A DNA stretch of 64,000 bases. Origin: Heterobilharzia americana (lineage: Eukaryota; Platyhelminthes; Trematoda; Strigeidida; Schistosomatidae). The position numbers and the translations under genes are program-made. Every line of letters begins with the position of its first letter. Position 1 is the first letter of the stretch. This document shows, piece by piece, positions 50,169-61,987 of the stretch. The stretch lies in the NCBI GenBank assembly GCA_944470555.2, contig OX104130.1, forward strand, positions 55,523,491 through 55,587,490. Direction: 5' to 3'. The notes below the pieces were generated by a model that was not told the origin of the DNA, ran no database searches, and saw nothing but the letters and a program-made list of their open reading frames with translations.

Positions 50169-50310
50169 TTTGAAAACTGCTTCAATACTACGGAATACCG
50201 CGAACCTTCATCAGCCTCATTCAACAACTATATGAAGATGCCACATGCCAAGTAATTCACAATGAGAAGCTCAGTGATGCTTTTGAAGTGAAGATAGGAG
50301 TGAAACAAGG

Positions 50311-50634
50311 TTGCCTACTATCCCCCATGATATTTCTGATTGTGGTCAAAAAAAAAAGACTGGATCATGCAGCAAACAGTGGGGAGCTGTGACAAGAGGG
50401 GGATACGCTAGCTGGACTGCGGAAAAGAACCTAGAAGATGTGGATTTCGCCGATGACTTGTGTCTGATGTCGCATAAACTTGAAGATCTACAGGCGAAAG
50501 CAAACAAGTTGGCAGAAGAGGCAGCTCAGACGGGACTTCAAGTGAATATAGAGAAGACAGAGGTGATGAGATACTTAACCAACACCACCACCAACAACAA
50601 CAAGCTCCAATCACCATCAGCGGGAGAAACTTAA
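50311..50634 (+). pseudogene. Reverse transcriptase palm of RTE copy G (FADD box)
   Basis: Contains VDFADDLCLMSHKLEDLQAK, where FADD is the catalytic aspartate pair of RTE-clade RTs, followed by LQVNIEKTEVM. Upstream, an A-run at 50348-50357 replaces the coding sequence that D keeps as 'gtcgactggatc', so the join to the SPMIFLIVV box is broken. Confidence 0.85.
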
Positions 50635-51023
50635 AGGAAGTAACCTCCTTCACCTATCTAAAAAAAAAAAAAAAAAAAAAAGGAAGCACAGACAAGGATG
50701 TCAAAGTCAGAATCGGAAAAGCAAGACAGGCGTTCATTAGCCTGAAACCAGTGTGGAGAAAATCTGCACTCAGCACGTGGAACAAGATCCGGATTTCAAC
50801 ACCAACGTCGAGTCAGTGCTTCTATATGGTTCAGAGACTTGGCGCGTCACGAAAGGGATTTCCAATAAACTACAGACATTCATCAACAACTGCTTACACT
50901 CGCTACTGAAGATCAGATGGCCAGAAAGAATAAGCAACAAGGAACTCTAAAAGGGAACGAACCAACCAAGAACCTATCACGCAACAAATATGCAGAAGGA
51001 AGTGGAGATGGATTGGGCATGCA

Positions 51024-51245
51024 TTGAGAAGGCCTTCTGGGGACATCACGCGTCAGGCCCTCGAGTGGAATCCCCATGGGAAGCGACGAGTTGGACGTCC
51101 GAGGGTGACATGGAGGAGGTCGTGCGAGGAGGAAATGAGAGCTTCTGGGCTGTCGTGGAACCAGGTTCAAAAGATCTCAGAGAACAGAGGTCACTGGAGA
51201 CGTGCTAGTGAAGCCCTATGTTCCATTAGGAACCCAAGGGACTAA
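51024..51245 (+). pseudogene. C-terminal Trp/Arg block of RTE copy G
   Basis: A single frame gives GKRRVGRPRVTWRRSCEEEM and LSWNQVQKISENRGHWRRA, then a stop and the tail. This is the same ending as in copy C (17406-17669) and marks the true 3' end of RTE-clade ORF2. Confidence 0.88.
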
Positions 51246-51260
51246 TAATAATATAATATA

Positions 51261-53456
51261 TTGAAAATTGATTTTACAATTTAACATTCGTTTAGATTTC
51301 ATAACATAGAACATTCTACCTACTTCCTGCGAGTCCTGAATTTGCTGGTTTATTACCAATATAACATCCCAGTTTATACTTCGCATTATCTCCTGACGCA
51401 GGTGGATCAGCAGTGTTTGGGTTAATAAGAAAAGCGACAGTGTTTCAGGAACATTATATAATGATTGCAGTCAGATACAGGCTCAACAGTTTCATCAATT
51501 GACTATCTTTCTCTTTATCATCTAGGCTTATGGATTACTTGAATTCAAACATATCCTGTAATGTCGGTAGCCTGAGTACAATGGGTAAGAAGTAGAAAGT
51601 GAGGGATGATTTGACTGAATTTCCTATTTACATTAAGCGCAAGTGACTCCTAGTGATGAGCTATTCAACCAAATGCTAGATATACGCCCTAATTGTTACA
51701 CAAAATATCTTTGACTTCTAAAAATAATTTATCGATTCTTACTAGTCCTTTAACTGAGACTGAATGTTCAAGAGTACATATATTGTTAGTGGTAGAGCAA
51801 TTTCACGTTGACTTCAAATAATATCAAACATCATCAGCCTAATGTATCGGTATTACTTTCCTAACTTCCTTTAATTGGCTAACTAACTTAGGTTTATATG
51901 AATGAAGCAAGCAACTCCGTTCTAATTAACTGATTCAATTATAATCAACTGAAGGATAGGGATAAAGGGGAGACTGATATTATGATGAAGGATTTTAAAA
52001 GAAATTCTGTCAAATAATCAACTAATTATTGGAACAGAGTCACATATATCCATAACAGAAATGATGAGAAGTTCAAAAAATCCCTAACAGTCTAATTAAG
52101 CTTTAGTGTACAGGTACATATCTTCGTTAATACGCTCTACGTGAATTGCACATCAGCTCTCTTTTTTGAAAGACTTCTCAACTTCTTTTAACTTTATCTG
52201 TTAACTGAGGTAACCTACTGCTATGGGTATGGTTCTGTTCCTAAAGTTATATCCTGATTTTGAAGTTATTTACGACTGTCAGTTAAACAGAACTGAAAAC
52301 ACACCTAATTTAATCTTCTTACCAGTAAAATTGAACAGTTAAGTCATAATGAATTCTCTTAATATTTCGATTGAAAATGAATTTCCAGGCTTCACGCTAA
52401 AAAACACCCTACAGTAAATGTTTTTTTTTTTCATCGCAGTTAGCTCTCTGACCGTTTCATAATAGTTCACTTACTCATTAGCGCTTTTTTTCAAAACACA
52501 TGAGATGTAACGTGATTTCGAATTATTTTTGTCAAGTTAATAGACTATTCAATACAATGTTTGCTTTCTCTGTCAACTGGGGGATAGAAGTAGATGACTG
52601 GAAGGTTATCTTTGGTGTTTTCTTGGAAAATCTGTTATCAAGTGACCATATTAGTCAATGAAGGAGTAAAAATGAATAGTAATTTAATGTAGCTGAGAGC
52701 AGATACAAGTATTCGGGAATTATTCTTTTACAACGTACATGACCATCAGATGTAAACAAGTGTAGTGTCGGGTTCACCAATTTAGGAATTGTCCTTGTGC
52801 GAACTTCACAGACACAGAGTCTAATCACTAATTATTCGTACTTGTTACATACCCATGAATACGAGACCAAGGAAGAACACAAAAGCGTAGTCAGATGGAA
52901 TATTATATTTGTGAGGTCATGCCAAAATAGCCATGCGTTCCAACTAGCTAGCTAGAGGGTCAATTACAAGCAGTGCAACGTAACACGATAGCGTGTTAAA
53001 TGGCCTGGATGCTTGACTGTATGGCTTCAGCTTAGACATTTCGATAAAACCATGAAGGTCAGCATTAATGTTGAATCTCACCTAACCTTAGGCTAATGAT
53101 TCTAGAGAAGTATGACGCTACAGACCACTCCACCCTCCTAGTGGGTTTGTGAAGACCCTAAGACAATACTAACCGGAAGTAAAAACCCAGTGGTTTCACC
53201 ACTGGTGAACAAAAAATAGTGCAGTTATTGATTATAACGTATAATCTTTCTCTAGATCAATTAAATTAATGCAATGCCATTAAAACCTTGTTTATAAAGT
53301 GAAACATACTGTGAGGTCAGGAAAATAGCCTTAAAAATTATTATTATTCGTAAGAATGTTTATTACTCTCAGTATCTTTGATAACTAGCATTTCTTCCCC
53401 CACAAAAACACCGTTATGTTTATCCTCTTGTCTGTTTAGTCGAATATATTGTGGTC
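51261..53456. other. Sequence between RTE copy G and the second duplicated block
   Basis: About 2.2 kb of AT-rich sequence that is not part of the duplicated block. I see no gene, RNA or known repeat in it. Confidence 0.45.
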
Positions 53457-56355
53457 TAATAATTCTTAGGAGTCAAAATTCTATCAAGAAAACACTGGCT
53501 CTACACCAAAGAGTAAGATTTTACGCATTAGAAAAGATAAAATTAATCCTGAATGAATTACCCATCATTCCATATACAAAGACGGTTGTGTTGTATTAGG
53601 CAACAATCCTAGTGATAAATCGTACAAAAGATGTTATAACCTAAACAGCTGTGTGATAAAATCTTTGATCTAAGTGATGAGTGACACGGGTCTGAATCTC
53701 TGAAAGAACATGAGTTTCCATGGAGTTGAAGATATGTCTTGACGGTGGTAAATGCTAACAAGATACCCATCATTTGTAGCTCCCTGGCAGTTGACTGCTC
53801 ACGTTCAGTACAGTTTTACTTCAGCTTTTACGTTTACTGGTTAGTGACGTGACTGGAGCAACGATTCGATGAATTTCAGAATCTTACTTTATTAAATTAC
53901 CAATGCCAATTAGCGGTCAGTAGTCTAATCTTTTCGTTCTTAAAACATACATTCATGCCTAAAGAAGCGTACAATACTCCACGAATCTGAATAGTACCAT
54001 ACATTCAACTGAGATTATTAATTTCAGGCACTAAACTAAACCATTTCGACTCACACAGAGATGGCTTCATTCAATGTACTTGACCGACTGTTGATTTCGT
54101 CGTCTTATAACAGCTTCTAAACGCATTGATTGTTCACTGGAGGATAAGTAACTTCATGTTGTCTAGTCCTAAGTGCTGGCCGAATTCTATTCATCATTTT
54201 ACAGTGTGGTTATCAGTCTAAGGAACTCACCATCGCGATGTACTGAAATAGAAGTTATCTGAATAGAGGCAATAAGCCCTTGACCTACGTTCCTTGCTTT
54301 TTGGCACTCTTCAGTAAAGGGTATCGATAGAATTCGATGAGGCCTTGGACAAGATCATGTGAAGTTGATTACCTTCAGATGACCAATCAATGTACCTAGC
54401 CCATCCCTGTAGGTCGACTGCACCCCGAATACCTCAGTAGTATTGTCTCTGACTGCACCCTTCAGTGACATGGGTTCGAATCTTGGGCGGGACGCCAGTT
54501 ATACTGAAGTGTCAAATACGCCTTATGGACAGGTGCAAAAAAGCCCCGAACCTAGGTCCACTGCTTCTTGCCGATTACCTCCGTTTAACTAGCTCCTAAG
54601 TGCGTTTTAATCTCATCATGTTGACTCGTCTGGAAGTATTCATTACCTTTTGTGAAGTAAATGGATTTGTTCATAACTACTGTTGAATTACTCTTGTTAG
54701 GTTCGGTAGTGTTTATGGTGTTATCATTTCTTAAGTTCTTCGTTTCCGGTTTTCTAGAATTCTTATAATTTAGTGCAAATGCACATTGTAATTGGACTCG
54801 TTCAGTAGATGGCTTATCTGTTGAACTTAATACTACTTCTGTTCTAGGGGTAACATCTTCAGGTTTTAATCAACTTACAGCTACGTTGAACTTAATTCGT
54901 TTCTCGACGATTTTCATTTCATTTGGGTTTAATACTCTACTTCAGAGGTTGGTCATCCATTTTGATCTGTCGGTAGTTTACGGTTCTTCGTCGGTAACTT
55001 CAGTCTTCTCATCGAGAAATTTCTGTAATAATTTTTGTTTATTTACTGAGAGCAGCTGGTTTCACTTTATTGGACGGTTCAATCAGAAAATTCGTCTCTT
55101 CTGTTTACTATCTTCATGAATCTGGATTTGAGTAGTTCAATTTCATAGTTAGTACAGGTTGGTTTTTTTTAGCAATCTAGTGAATTCCTACTTTTAAACA
55201 GAGTCTACTGACTCCTTCAACTACCGCTCTAATCCTGTCCGTTGGAATGGGCATACGCAGATAACGCCCAGGTTCTAGTCCCCTACCAATTTACTGTAAT
55301 CTCTCTTGTAACAATGATTTCTGAGCAAATACCTTTTTGACAAATAACCCAGCATCCTTCGTAAATCCGTTTTGAGAAGTAACCTTAAATTTATTTCCAG
55401 ACTATTTAACACTAAGAAGTCCAGCTTGGAAGGGACTTTTAGGATAGCATAATTACTGTTCATCACAGAAACAATCTGCAAATATATCAGTCATGATAAT
55501 TTATATAAGCGTATAATTTATGCACCGTAGTGGCATGTAACTCCATACTAGATTAGTCGATTTGATACAACACACAGTAATATAATATTATTTACTAGAT
55601 GATGTTTCAAGCAGAATTTATTGCTCATAATCATGTATAATCATGAACTAGTATTAAATTCAGTGGATATCTTCCTTCTGAACAAGTCCAAGCACAAAGT
55701 CTATTTTTATACTAAAGCATAAGAATTTAAAAAAAAAAAAAAAAAAAGTGAAGAACCTAATAAATAATAACAACATGAATATCGCTAAATCTAACAAGAT
55801 TGATTCAACAGTATTTATTAACAAATTCACTTACTTCTCAAAAACTGTTAATTAACCCTTCCAAACGAGTTCATGTGATGAGATTAAAAAGCCTGTTATA
55901 GATGTTATAAAACTAAGAAATCAACAGTCGATTTAATAAGCCGAAATAAGCCATCTCCGTGTGAGTTATACAGTCTTTTTTTTAATGGGTAAAGTTTGTT
56001 GTTTACCTGTCTTTAAAAAAAAAAGGTGATAAATTCTGCTCATAACGTCATCATCTAGTAAGTAATACTATGTAATTGTGTGCTATATCAAATAGACTAA
56101 TTTAATATGGAATAGTTATGACACATTTTAACACAAATATCAAAATGCAGTTTCGTATATATCCAACAATATCGAAAAATATCAATAAGTATTTATATCA
56201 ATTTACTGCAGATACTCTCTATGACAGTAGAACAGTTTCATATTTTTAAAAAACGATGAAGAGATTTTTTCATTTCAAAAATACTTTCATAACTATTTCG
56301 ATTTCATTTGAAGAGATAAAGTGAATATATTGCATCTTGGTTATAATTATCAACC

Positions 56356-56786
56356 ATGACGGGTCAGAACGAGCTTGAAAGAGACCAAGTAAGTGCCGAT
56401 TTTTATTAATTTCTGCTATCCAACTGTGCTACAAGACTTCAAGAATTCTAATAATAGTTATTACATTTAATAATACGGTATTACATTATTATTCATTATA
56501 TGTGCATCCAGTTGGAATGAGGAATAAAATATTGAGGAGACCAATTTCAGTTGGTCTTCAGTTCCCTATTAACTAATCAAATTTTGAAAGGTATACTGAC
56601 ATCTACTTCTCAAATGTGGCTAAAGTTCACAAGGCTACATTTAATTTAAAGTGGAAATCTATAACAATTCCGGATGATTTATATCCAATTATTTTTGAAG
56701 ATGGTAAACTGATTGGATCATTAAACGATTGTATGATTCAGGCTTGGATTATTGATCCTCTCAGTTTACAATCAGGTATTCCTTGA
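56356..56786 (+). CDS. Unrecognised candidate gene, two coding segments, right-block copy
   Basis: Two plus-strand segments look coding. At 56356 an ATG with context AACCATGA opens MTGQNELERDQ, directly followed by a GTAAGT donor-like site (56389). At 56577-56783, 69 codons are open to a TGA (56784-56786) and include ITIPDDLYPIIFEDGKLIGS. I could not find an acceptor that joins both in phase, so the exon model is incomplete and there may be further small exons up to 57048. Its direction converges on the GPAT-like gene. I do not recognise the protein. It may also be a decayed gene. Confidence 0.35.
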
Positions 56787-57863
56787 TGATAAGGATAGGA
56801 AATATCTAAAAGAAAATTGCAGCTCGAGGTCAGTGGGCCCAGTGAAATAAAAGAGGTTACAGTCTGGTCGGCATACATGATCCATATTGTCCATTTTTCA
56901 ATTTTAGTAAATGTTTCCCTTCACAAGAGACGAAAAGTTACTTATCAAAATCTACAAACTCGAGGGATTTACGTCAGCCGTCTACGAATACCTGTATACA
57001 ATATCAGGTGCCCCGAACGTTATCATGTATATAATACTGTTTCACTGTGACAAATTTAATAGACAAACTTAAATGAAATCAGAAAAATAGAATGATCTTC
57101 ACAGTCGAAGAAGCAAAATCGGAATGCACTCAACATATACATGCACGTCTGTGCAGTAGGCAATGAGCAATACCTATTGTGTCGATGTTAATGATACTTT
57201 CTGCCTGCGCAGGTCTCGATAGGTTGAGTATGGTTCAAATCCATGATACATAGGTCGGAAGTCGAGTATCTAGACAAATGAACCACAGCTCCACAATCTC
57301 CCCAGAAGAGTGTAAAAAACTGTTATTTTACTTTATTACGTGTATAATAATCAATAACACGTATAATAGTTACTTTAATAATACTTTAAAAGTGGTACAA
57401 AGAGAAGGGAAGACTTCGATCAATATGTACACTATTTTATTTGAATGAAGAAGTAAAACAAAGTCATCAAAGATCAACTCACAAATTTAAAGTAGTTCAT
57501 TATTAAAGAATAAATTTACGTGTATCGCATTTAGCAATGTATAAAAGGAGGGAGAAAATACACACAGATGTATCAATACAAACCAAGTGCACATTTTTAC
57601 ATATAAAAATCTAATGCAAGCAGTAGAAGAAAATGAGTTAATTTATCGTAATTTCTTCCTTACTGAGAAATCCTTTATCTGTATCGAAATAACTTTACTC
57701 TTTGATTAAAGCAACAACTTAATCGCTGGGTAGTCAGTTGAATCAAGGAATGTATTCAAAATAGAAAATAACTACATTGAAAATTTCTAATGAGAATTTC
57801 AAACGGCAGTATTCATTAGTGGAGGATACAAACAGAATTACAGATATCATGATGAAATAAGCA

Positions 57864-57865
<2 letters not shown>

Positions 57866-57923
<58 letters not shown>
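57866..57923. repeat. (TA)29 microsatellite in the 3' UTR of the GPAT-like gene
   Basis: A pure TA run of 58 bp whose right end is 10 bp from the stop codon (57933-57935) of the minus-strand gene, so it would lie in that gene's 3' untranslated region. Confidence 0.9.
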
Positions 57924-57926
<3 letters not shown>

Positions 57927-57932
57927 GACAGT

Positions 57933-58035
57933 TTATGCAGGTCGTGTATCAGCAGGAATGAAATACTGGCTCACGTACTTCTGTTGTGCACATCTCAGTG
58001 TATCCTTCGGTCGGCTTCGTTTCAGTTCACCATCC
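57933..58035 (-). CDS. Glycerol-3-phosphate acyltransferase (GPAT3/4 type), last coding exon
   Basis: The minus-strand exon is preceded by an acceptor ('catttgtcattcaattag', AG at 58036-58037). Its first base completes the tryptophan codon split by the exon at 61841. The 33 codons then read DGELKRSRPKDTLRCAQQKY and go on to a TAA at 57933-57935. In GPAT3 and GPAT4 the conserved W-DGGLKR motif is followed by a basic, Gln-rich tail, and this exon fits that, with E in place of the second G. The enzymes are ER membrane proteins that acylate glycerol-3-phosphate in the first step of glycerolipid synthesis. The catalytic HX4D and FPEGT motifs lie in exons outside the window. Confidence 0.85.
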
Positions 58036-61000
58036 CTAATTGAATGACAAATGTAACAACACATGTAAAGTGTAAATATATAAGTGTGAAGTGACGTACA
58101 AATGAAGACAAGTAAAAATTTTGAGGATAGTTTTTTTATCGTGAACAAGAGTAATATTTGCAAACAAAAGTTGGTATTGCAAAGAGTATACTGCGTATCA
58201 TTTTAGAATGTAGCAATTTTCAACTCTTTTAAAGAGTGAACCTTTGACGTGAAATTTGACACGATATTATAATGATTAAGTTAAAGTCTGAACGATTTTC
58301 AGTGGTGATTCATTCAACTGTGAGTTTACCCAAAAATCCTTATCCACTTCATAGACTGACTGAACTCTTCAGCACAGACCATTAGATTCTAAAGAGATGA
58401 CTGACTGTATGCCTGGGCACTAACTGGTACATGAACGGTTCATTAGATCTAACAAGGACACGAGGTTCAACATCACGGAGAAAAACTAAAGCCAGGTTGA
58501 GACGGCATAGTCTGAAATTCCACGGCAGGCACAGCTTCATTTGAATAATGCCCAGTACTTTGAAAGGCCTAGTTTTTTAGACAATAACAAAGTGTAAGCC
58601 ATCCGATTACGCCAGTTCTAGTTATTACGGGATCATTCACCATGTTAAACAATGTTCTCAGTGGTTATGACAATTTATCACGTGGAAAAAATTCCAGTAT
58701 GAGGGAAATATTCGTCTGTTGTACGATAATAAAGAGACTATGTTGATCATAAAGACGGATAAACTAATTATTGTAGAAGTGCACACAGAAACGTATCATT
58801 TCAACCTGCAACACTTCATGACATTCCATAAAAAGGAAATCAATATCAACAGAGATATGGTGTGGTATGCAAGAACATTAGTGAAGGCTTAAGAACACAC
58901 CTATCTATCACGATGAAGATTAATCGCTAAGGAGCAAGATTTACTATGCAACACGACTGCGACAACTTTAGTCACGAAGATATATCTTAAACAGTTTCCC
59001 TAAATTTCATATTAGATTGCTCATTTGATACATCACACAGTAATAGAGTATTGCTTACTGGATACTAGACCCAATAAATAACACTTTATTACTGAGTGAT
59101 ATTGAACAATTTAATATCGAATTATACTCTACCACAGTGTCCCAATTTTACTCTTGCATTAGTTTTCTTGAAATTACAGCAGCTAATCAGTGTAAAAAAA
59201 GTCAACTTTTTGGGTGAAATACCGGAGACCATACGTTCCAGTGAATAGAGAAGTTATCAGATATACCACAGAATATAAGAAAATATGAGTTACATTATAC
59301 CTTTTTTACTTTTCTGTTACATGATAATGACTACATGAGACAAGAGTGATAACAGATTTGAGGACGGGTGATGCTTTTCTGTTGCCCATACCACGGAAGA
59401 ATATTTTTTCCTAAAGTACTTGAAAAAGGAACCAGGTTATTTCGGCGTGTTCATAGAGCACAAGAGACATGTTTGAGGTTAGTCACAAACGGCCTTTTAG
59501 GAAGTTTGAAATTTAACTGTCGTAAACCCAGTGGTCAAATGCGTTGAACACTCAACTTATTCGAGTAGTTACTTAGGCTGGAACGACTTGGTTGCTGAAG
59601 TAATCTCAGCTCGGATACAGAAGGTCAGTTTGGCGCTTACCAACTCCCATCATCTCTGGCGCCCACTGGTAGGATATCCGACTATCTATTAAAAGACGGG
59701 TATACTACACTGCAGTTCGCTCTGCCCTGTTATACGGGTGTGAAACGTGGTCGTTAAGAGTGGAGGATAAGAAGCGGTTACAAGCTTTGATTATAGGTAT
59801 GGTGGAACCACCAAGTTAAGAATGTTGAGCTTAGGTGAAAGGTACTGGGCAAGGAAGGCAAGTCAGTCGATGATTGTGAACCTTTAGCGACTGAGGTGGC
59901 TTGGATACATGCCGCACATGCCGAGTCACTGCCTACCTCGGCATGAAATGCTAGCTGAAGCTGGATTAGGTCGGAAGAAGGTTTAGGATGACCGAACTAA
60001 TATGCGGCACCAATCTATGGAGTCTCTGGCTGTTCGTCTGGGCTGTGTAGACCGCCTTTACTGGAGTTCTTGGGATGATGTAAATCAATGGTTGAAGACC
60101 CTTGGTGACATGGCTGAAAATTGGTTACGATAGCATAGATGTATTCACTCTTAAACATTTTCTGGAGCGTGAAAACTTTCATGAGTCTTCATTTTTAAAT
60201 TTGTTTTCTTCTGAAATACCTTCTTCTACTTTAACATCACTTTTATGACCCACTTGTCCTCTGTATGCTGCTGTGAGTGTGGTAACTTGAACCGATGGAC
60301 TTCCGAGAGGTTCTACGTTGATTCTGCCTCTAATTCAGAAATTCAGATAGGAACCCACATCGCCGTCATCAGAAGACCGTAGAGCAGGAAGGGAGGTTCT
60401 ATTTTTGCTGTCAACCTTTTCTAAACCCTCATTTCCGTAAAGAAGGGAGCATCAGCATGGCACTCATGATCAATAGCAAGAGACACCTAACTGCTATCAT
60501 GCTTCACACAAAGTCTTCCCCGGACACTCATCATAGTGTCAGCTTCTTGTCTTACCACTGTTTGTTAGGACTTTCTGGCAAAGGAGGACCTCAAACAGTA
60601 AATTTTGCCACCACCATAGCTCATTTGGTCATTGCGATATTCAAGCTCAAACACCACGTTAAAGTAGCAGTTATCGGTCAGGTTTCTCTCATTACAGAAA
60701 AGTAAAATCAAAGTGATAACTGCTCCCTTGAATGAATATTACAAGACCGTTTGCCTGATAACTGACTAACTTTTTGCATTCCTTTTTCTTCTCTTGCCTC
60801 TCTACATTTGGAATGTTTTGATCATGCAGCTGTTTTTCTGTGAGGTCTATTTAACCGATGGTTATGCTGTCCCAAGTTTGTATTTTAAATAATGAAGTAC
60901 ATGTTTGAATGGGGCTGGATTGGTGAGGAATGGGAGTGATATGCATTGCGTACGTAAATAACCGCGTAGATATTGAATAGCAACATTGAACCTCCCAACC

Positions 61001-61840
61001 ACTAACAATCGAGTGAACGCTGTGGTCAAAACCAACTGGGTCAATGCCAGATCACGGAAACGGTCACTAAATGACTGGTTTGTGTCCCATCATCGAATAA
61101 GTTGTCAGTCATGTGCATGAAGTGTAACCTATATGGCATAACTAGAAACTATGTATCAAACGGCTAAGAGTGAATCAAGAACACGAGGAAGATTACTAGG
61201 TAGATGAATCCTAATGAATGAGGCTGGAGGCTGGATTTCGATCCGCTGCGACATTAAAGACTGGATAATAACTCCTGTTATCAAGGATAGTAGAAAAAGC
61301 ACTTACCTTGAAAAGAATTTCGCTAGAGTTAATGACTAGACTTTTGATAGTTTTCAGTGATATGATGACTACCAAGAAGTACTAAATCAAACTTGATGAA
61401 AAGTTCAACAGTAGTACGTGAGCAGAGTCATTATAGTTCAAAAATAAAAAGATAACGTGGAACCATTACGACACAAACTACTCCAATAGGCCGGGTTTAG
61501 GTAGCTCTAAGTAGCGAAGTGGTTTGCATTCAACGTTCAGTCATAGTTTTAAATCCTATCTTACCTACCTCAGTTTGATAAATCTATAAGAATAATTAAC
61601 TCTTGGGAATGAAACGTGGCTGGTAAGCTAAGCATACAAACCTGTTGGCGGCTAGTCAATAACATCAACCTTTCCTGAATTTAAAAGTAAATCAAACTAT
61701 GGACTCCTTTGTCAATTGTATAGTAAGGTTTTTGGTGAGAATTCGGGAAGAGACCAAAAAAAAACAATATGTTATATGTGTTAGGTAGTATTCGAACCAT
61801 AAATCCAGAGAAGAAAATGATTACGAGAAACATTACTTAC
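58036..61840 (-). other. Last intron of the GPAT-like gene
   Basis: A 3.8-kb intron between a GTAAGT donor (read at 61840 downward on the minus strand) and the AG at 58036. It carries a plus-strand LINE 3' end (59585-60300), inserted antisense to the gene. The rest (58036-59584 and 60301-61840) is AT-rich, with a weak tRNA-like stretch near 61515-61560 and short frames (60457-60705 plus, 60862-61044 minus) with no recognisable domain. Confidence 0.75.
59585..60300 (+). pseudogene. LINE ORF2 C-terminus and 3' UTR fragment
   Basis: In broken plus-strand frames: 'EVISARIQKVSLALTNSHHL' (59604), 'VYYTAVRSALLYGCETW'-like sequence (59700), 'SLRVEDKKRLQALI' (59755), then 'RWLGYMPHMPSHCLPRHEML' and 'EAGLGRKKV' (59895-59985), 'RHQSMESLAVRLGCVDRLYW' (60007) and 'WLKTLGDMAENWLR' (60091). 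This series is the C-terminal end of a schistosome LINE family that is distinct from copies A-G by its ending. Related pieces lie at 38420-39085 and 63185-63730. It is 5'-truncated and dead. Confidence 0.8.
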
Positions 61841-61987
61841 CAATCCATCCCAATCATCCCACCACATTGAGCAATACTATGCTGTACACGCCTTGCAAAT
61901 GCAATTGAATCCTCTTCATCAGATTTCTTTGTTGGTGGTAAATACCATACATCTACCATGATAGCCCATGATGTCATTGTCTTCAGA
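61841..61987 (-). CDS. Glycerol-3-phosphate acyltransferase (GPAT3/4 type), penultimate coding exon
   Basis: A 147-bp minus-strand exon. The acceptor is '...tttcaatacag' (AG at 61988-61989) and the donor is GTAAGT directly after 61841. The exon has one base, 48 codons and two bases, ending in TG of a split Trp codon that is completed at 58035. It reads LKTMTSWAIMVDVWYLPPTK, then SIAFARRVQHSIAQ and CGGMIGMD. Vertebrate GPAT3/4 carry MMTSWAIV.(D/N)VWY(L/M)PPM, then A..FA.RVK.AIA and GGL, so block order and spacing agree closely. This region lies behind the acyltransferase catalytic motifs. No earlier exon was found up to 64000, so the upstream intron exceeds 2 kb. Confidence 0.92.

Larger units (their letters stand above)
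49284..51260 (+). mobile_element. RTE-clade LINE copy G (SR2-like), 5' part lost in gap
   Basis: Begins at the gap inside the linker region and runs to a complete 3' end with a (TAATAATAATATAATATA) tail at 51243-51260. It is nearly identical to copy D over the shared ~1.5 kb, including the same stop after FEKAFDSVD. It differs by several A-runs not found in D: 49445, 49553, 50348 and 50661-50681. RT and C-terminal blocks are recognisable but split over frames. Confidence 0.9.
53457..57923. repeat. 4.45-kb duplicated block, right copy
   Basis: Direct repeat of 44338-48787. Here the left flank is the 2.2-kb unique stretch, and the right end runs through (TA)n into the last exon of the GPAT-like gene. 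Differences from the left copy are scattered single-base changes and one- or two-base indels, many in homopolymers. Confidence 0.95.
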
